Below are positions 5,536 through 7,123 of a stretch of DNA of 7,123 nucleotides, in pieces. A program made the position numbers and the translations under genes. Each line of letters starts with the position of its first letter. The stretch's first letter is position 1. This DNA comes from Waddliaceae bacterium (GTDB lineage: Bacteria; Chlamydiota; Chlamydiia; Chlamydiales; SLFE01): positions 1 to 7,123 of the forward strand of contig SLFE01000019.1 of NCBI GenBank assembly GCA_007124415.1, given 5' to 3'. The notes under the pieces are model-generated. The model was given only the letters and a program-made list of their open reading frames with translations, did no database searches and was not told where the DNA came from.

Positions 5536-7121
5536 TTTTGCTTGAGCTTGACGATAACAGCCCTATGGTCGGAAAGCACGCCTTCCTTGCCGATCGGGGT
5601 CTTTATTTTGTACGAATAATCTCTTTCCGAAAAAATATTGTTTTTCCGCTGAGCCAGGCAAATATGATCGACGCACTCCGGTTTTACAAACATTTTTTTC
5701 TTGGCTTTACGGAGATGACTTTTGGCTATTTTCCCTATTCGGATTATTTCATCCTCATTCAAGACTGAGATCTTAGTTTGATCATTGCCTTCGGCGCGGT
5801 CTTTGACAATCAGATCTACATGCCGCTTTTCAATCTTTTGAGCAAGTTCTGCATCAAAGCCGTTTTGAACATCCTTCCAAACCTTTTCAATGACAAAAGG
5901 GAGAAAGTAGCTGTGGGTGTAAGCTTGGGTCTCAAGCACTGTTCCCTTGACCGATCCTGACTCATTGTTTCTGATCCGTTCCGAAGGGCACGAAAGCTCA
6001 GTATGCATCCTTCTTTTGCTAAACTGCTTATAGTTCAGGCAGACATCAGCCTTGGTCAGATCTTTATACCGGGTTTTGGTCTTTTTATCCTTTTGCAAAA
6101 GACCCTTTTCCATAGAAAAGTAATCAAATGTCTCCCTGGCCTGAGTCAACTTGAACCGCTGCTGCATTTTATATCGCGACGTGTTGAAATCGCCGCAAAA
6201 AATGATATCCTTGACTTCTACATCGGATTTTCTGCAAAATTCGTCGATTGCGCCTTTAGCCGCAATGAATTGATCCTTCCGCTTCTCTTCCGCATCGTCG
6301 CCGTTGAATTTAGCCTGCATATGCGTGTTGGCAACGCAAATGAACTCTCCCTCCTTAACCTCGATAAGAGCCATTAAAACCCCTTTTTTGGCCCTTTTGT
6401 CCACTCCCTCGGAATTGCGGAATTCATGAAATCCGATTTCTCGAATAGGAAATTTGCTGGCTATCATCAGCCCAGAGGACAGGCCAAGAGTTTTTTGCGG
6501 CTTTACACCTAGGGCCACCGCATATTTATTTTCGATCAAATCGGGAACTACCCTATCCAATATTTCCTGTGAGTGAAACGCTTCTTGCAAGCAGACAATA
6601 TCGCTGTTTTGATTCACTAAAAAGCGGGATAAACCCTCTGAGCGGAAAGAGGTTTTGCTCATGCCGTTGACGGAATTCATAATCTCCGAATCCGGCAGGG
6701 GAACGTTAAGCGTGAGAACCGACAAATCGTCGCCGCGATTTAAGTACTCTTGACCGCCTTTGGGAGCAATTCCGACAATATCATTTCTTTTACTCTGCAA
6801 AACCCGGCGAATTCCGAGAGCTGCCAGAGCCGACGGACCTGTAACAATCCCGGCAACCCCTGCGACGATCAGCACAAATAGCGAATTGACAGTTTCAATC
6901 ACATTTCCAACAAAAGCGCTTCGCAACGTAGGAGCTTCAACAGGTCTGATCACACGATTGCCAAAAAGAAACTTTTGGACTTTTTTTTCTTTTTTCCGGG
7001 GCGTCGGAAAGGCGTCGGGAAAATCGGTTTCAATGTTGTCCGCAGTATTGAGTTTTATGTAAAACTTATAGTGTTCGGGATTTCCGCCGCGGCGCCACCT
7101 CTGATACTGGTTTTTCACCAT
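5532..7121 (-). CDS. Endonuclease/exonuclease/phosphatase-fold protein with N-terminal hydrophobic segment
   Basis: A 529-residue metal-dependent phosphodiesterase/nuclease-type protein (DNase I/neutral sphingomyelinase/exonuclease III superfamily). All core motifs are present: LTLNV with Asn139, VCLQEAF with Glu180 (metal ligand), SGLMIASKFPI at 216-226, NTHMQ with His267, CGDFN with Asp311 and Asn313, VDHI with Asp485, and LSDHRAV with the terminal Asp518-His519. SGLMI.SKFPI is most like the sphingomyelinase/DNase-I-like branch, but I cannot decide between lipid, nucleic acid and phosphoinositide substrates. The N-terminal 130 residues lie outside the fold: a basic patch at 41-50 and a hydrophobic stretch at about 68-104, either one membrane span or a tight hairpin. 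About 170 Lys-rich residues separate GDFN from VDHI, much longer than in compact members. No cleavable signal peptide is seen. The ATG at 7121 is the first available; the window ends two bases upstream, so the true start and promoter may lie outside. Confidence 0.88.
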   Translation of the reverse strand: MVKNQYQRWRRGGNPEHYKFYIKLNTADNIETDFPDAFPTPRKKEKKVQKFLFGNRVIRPVEAPTLRSAFVGNVIETVNSLFVLIVAGVAGIVTGPSALAALGIRRVLQSKRNDIVGIAPKGGQEYLNRGDDLSVLTLNVPLPDSEIMNSVNGMSKTSFRSEGLSRFLVNQNSDIVCLQEAFHSQEILDRVVPDLIENKYAVALGVKPQKTLGLSSGLMIASKFPIREIGFHEFRNSEGVDKRAKKGVLMALIEVKEGEFICVANTHMQAKFNGDDAEEKRKDQFIAAKGAIDEFCRKSDVEVKDIIFCGDFNTSRYKMQQRFKLTQARETFDYFSMEKGLLQKDKKTKTRYKDLTKADVCLNYKQFSKRRMHTELSCPSERIRNNESGSVKGTVLETQAYTHSYFLPFVIEKVWKDVQNGFDAELAQKIEKRHVDLIVKDRAEGNDQTKISVLNEDEIIRIGKIAKSHLRKAKKKMFVKPECVDHICLAQRKNNIFSERDYSYKIKTPIGKEGVLSDHRAVIVKLKQN

Positions 7122-7123
7122 AA

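Noticed and set aside
5538..6377. Plus-strand open frames beneath the EEP gene
   Set aside because: Antisense to intact catalytic motifs of the EEP protein; no domain or start signal.
1..7123. tRNA, rRNA, CRISPR array, riboswitch or phage genes
   Set aside because: No cloverleaf, spaced repeats, conserved aptamer or phage-type protein was seen; the only non-coding stretch is the 122-bp promoter region.

Overview
The window looks like a piece of a chlamydial chromosome, probably an environmental (non-Chlamydiaceae) member of the Chlamydiales with moderate GC. The main reason is gene order. From memory, Chlamydia trachomatis carries a dihydrouridine synthase (CT644), four small or hypothetical genes (CT645-CT648), then the 5-formyltetrahydrofolate cyclo-ligase ygfA (CT649) and recA (CT650). 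Here a dihydrouridine synthase, a YggT-family protein, a PilM/GspL-like protein, a GspM/PilO-like protein, a MORN-type repeat lipoprotein and a 5-FTHF cyclo-ligase occur in that order. recA is absent, and an endonuclease/exonuclease/phosphatase (EEP) gene stands in its place. The organism call is inference; no rRNA or other marker gene is present.

Layout. Positions 1-1306, minus strand: yggT (1306-1040) and dus (1040 to beyond the left edge) form a two-gene operon joined by a TAATG stop/start. The dus gene is unusual. After about 273 codons of normal enzyme it re-enters its own sequence at codon 65, so positions 1-223 repeat positions 628-850 in frame. Either the gene carries an internal tandem duplication or the assembly is chimeric at this edge. 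Positions 1307-1428: a 122-bp divergent intergenic region with good sigma70-type promoters on both strands whose -10 boxes share one TATAATA. Positions 1429-5535, plus strand: a tight four-gene operon (gspL-like, gspM-like, repeat lipoprotein, 5-FTHF cyclo-ligase), with junctions of -4, +6 and -20 bp. Positions 5532-7121, minus strand: a 529-residue EEP-fold protein with an N-terminal hydrophobic segment, whose 3' end overlaps the cyclo-ligase by 4 bp.

How the genes fit together. The first two operon products have the layout of the inner-membrane platform of type II secretion or type IV pilus machines: a cytoplasmic actin-like domain with one membrane span and a periplasmic domain, paired with a short bitopic coiled-coil protein. 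A probable outer-membrane lipoprotein made of about a dozen MORN-like repeats follows in the same transcript. This suggests an envelope-spanning assembly encoded away from any secretin, ATPase or pseudopilin gene. The cyclo-ligase and Dus are housekeeping enzymes (folate recycling and tRNA modification). The EEP protein keeps a full set of catalytic motifs and may be a membrane-anchored or secreted nuclease or phosphodiesterase; its location and substrate cannot be read from the sequence.
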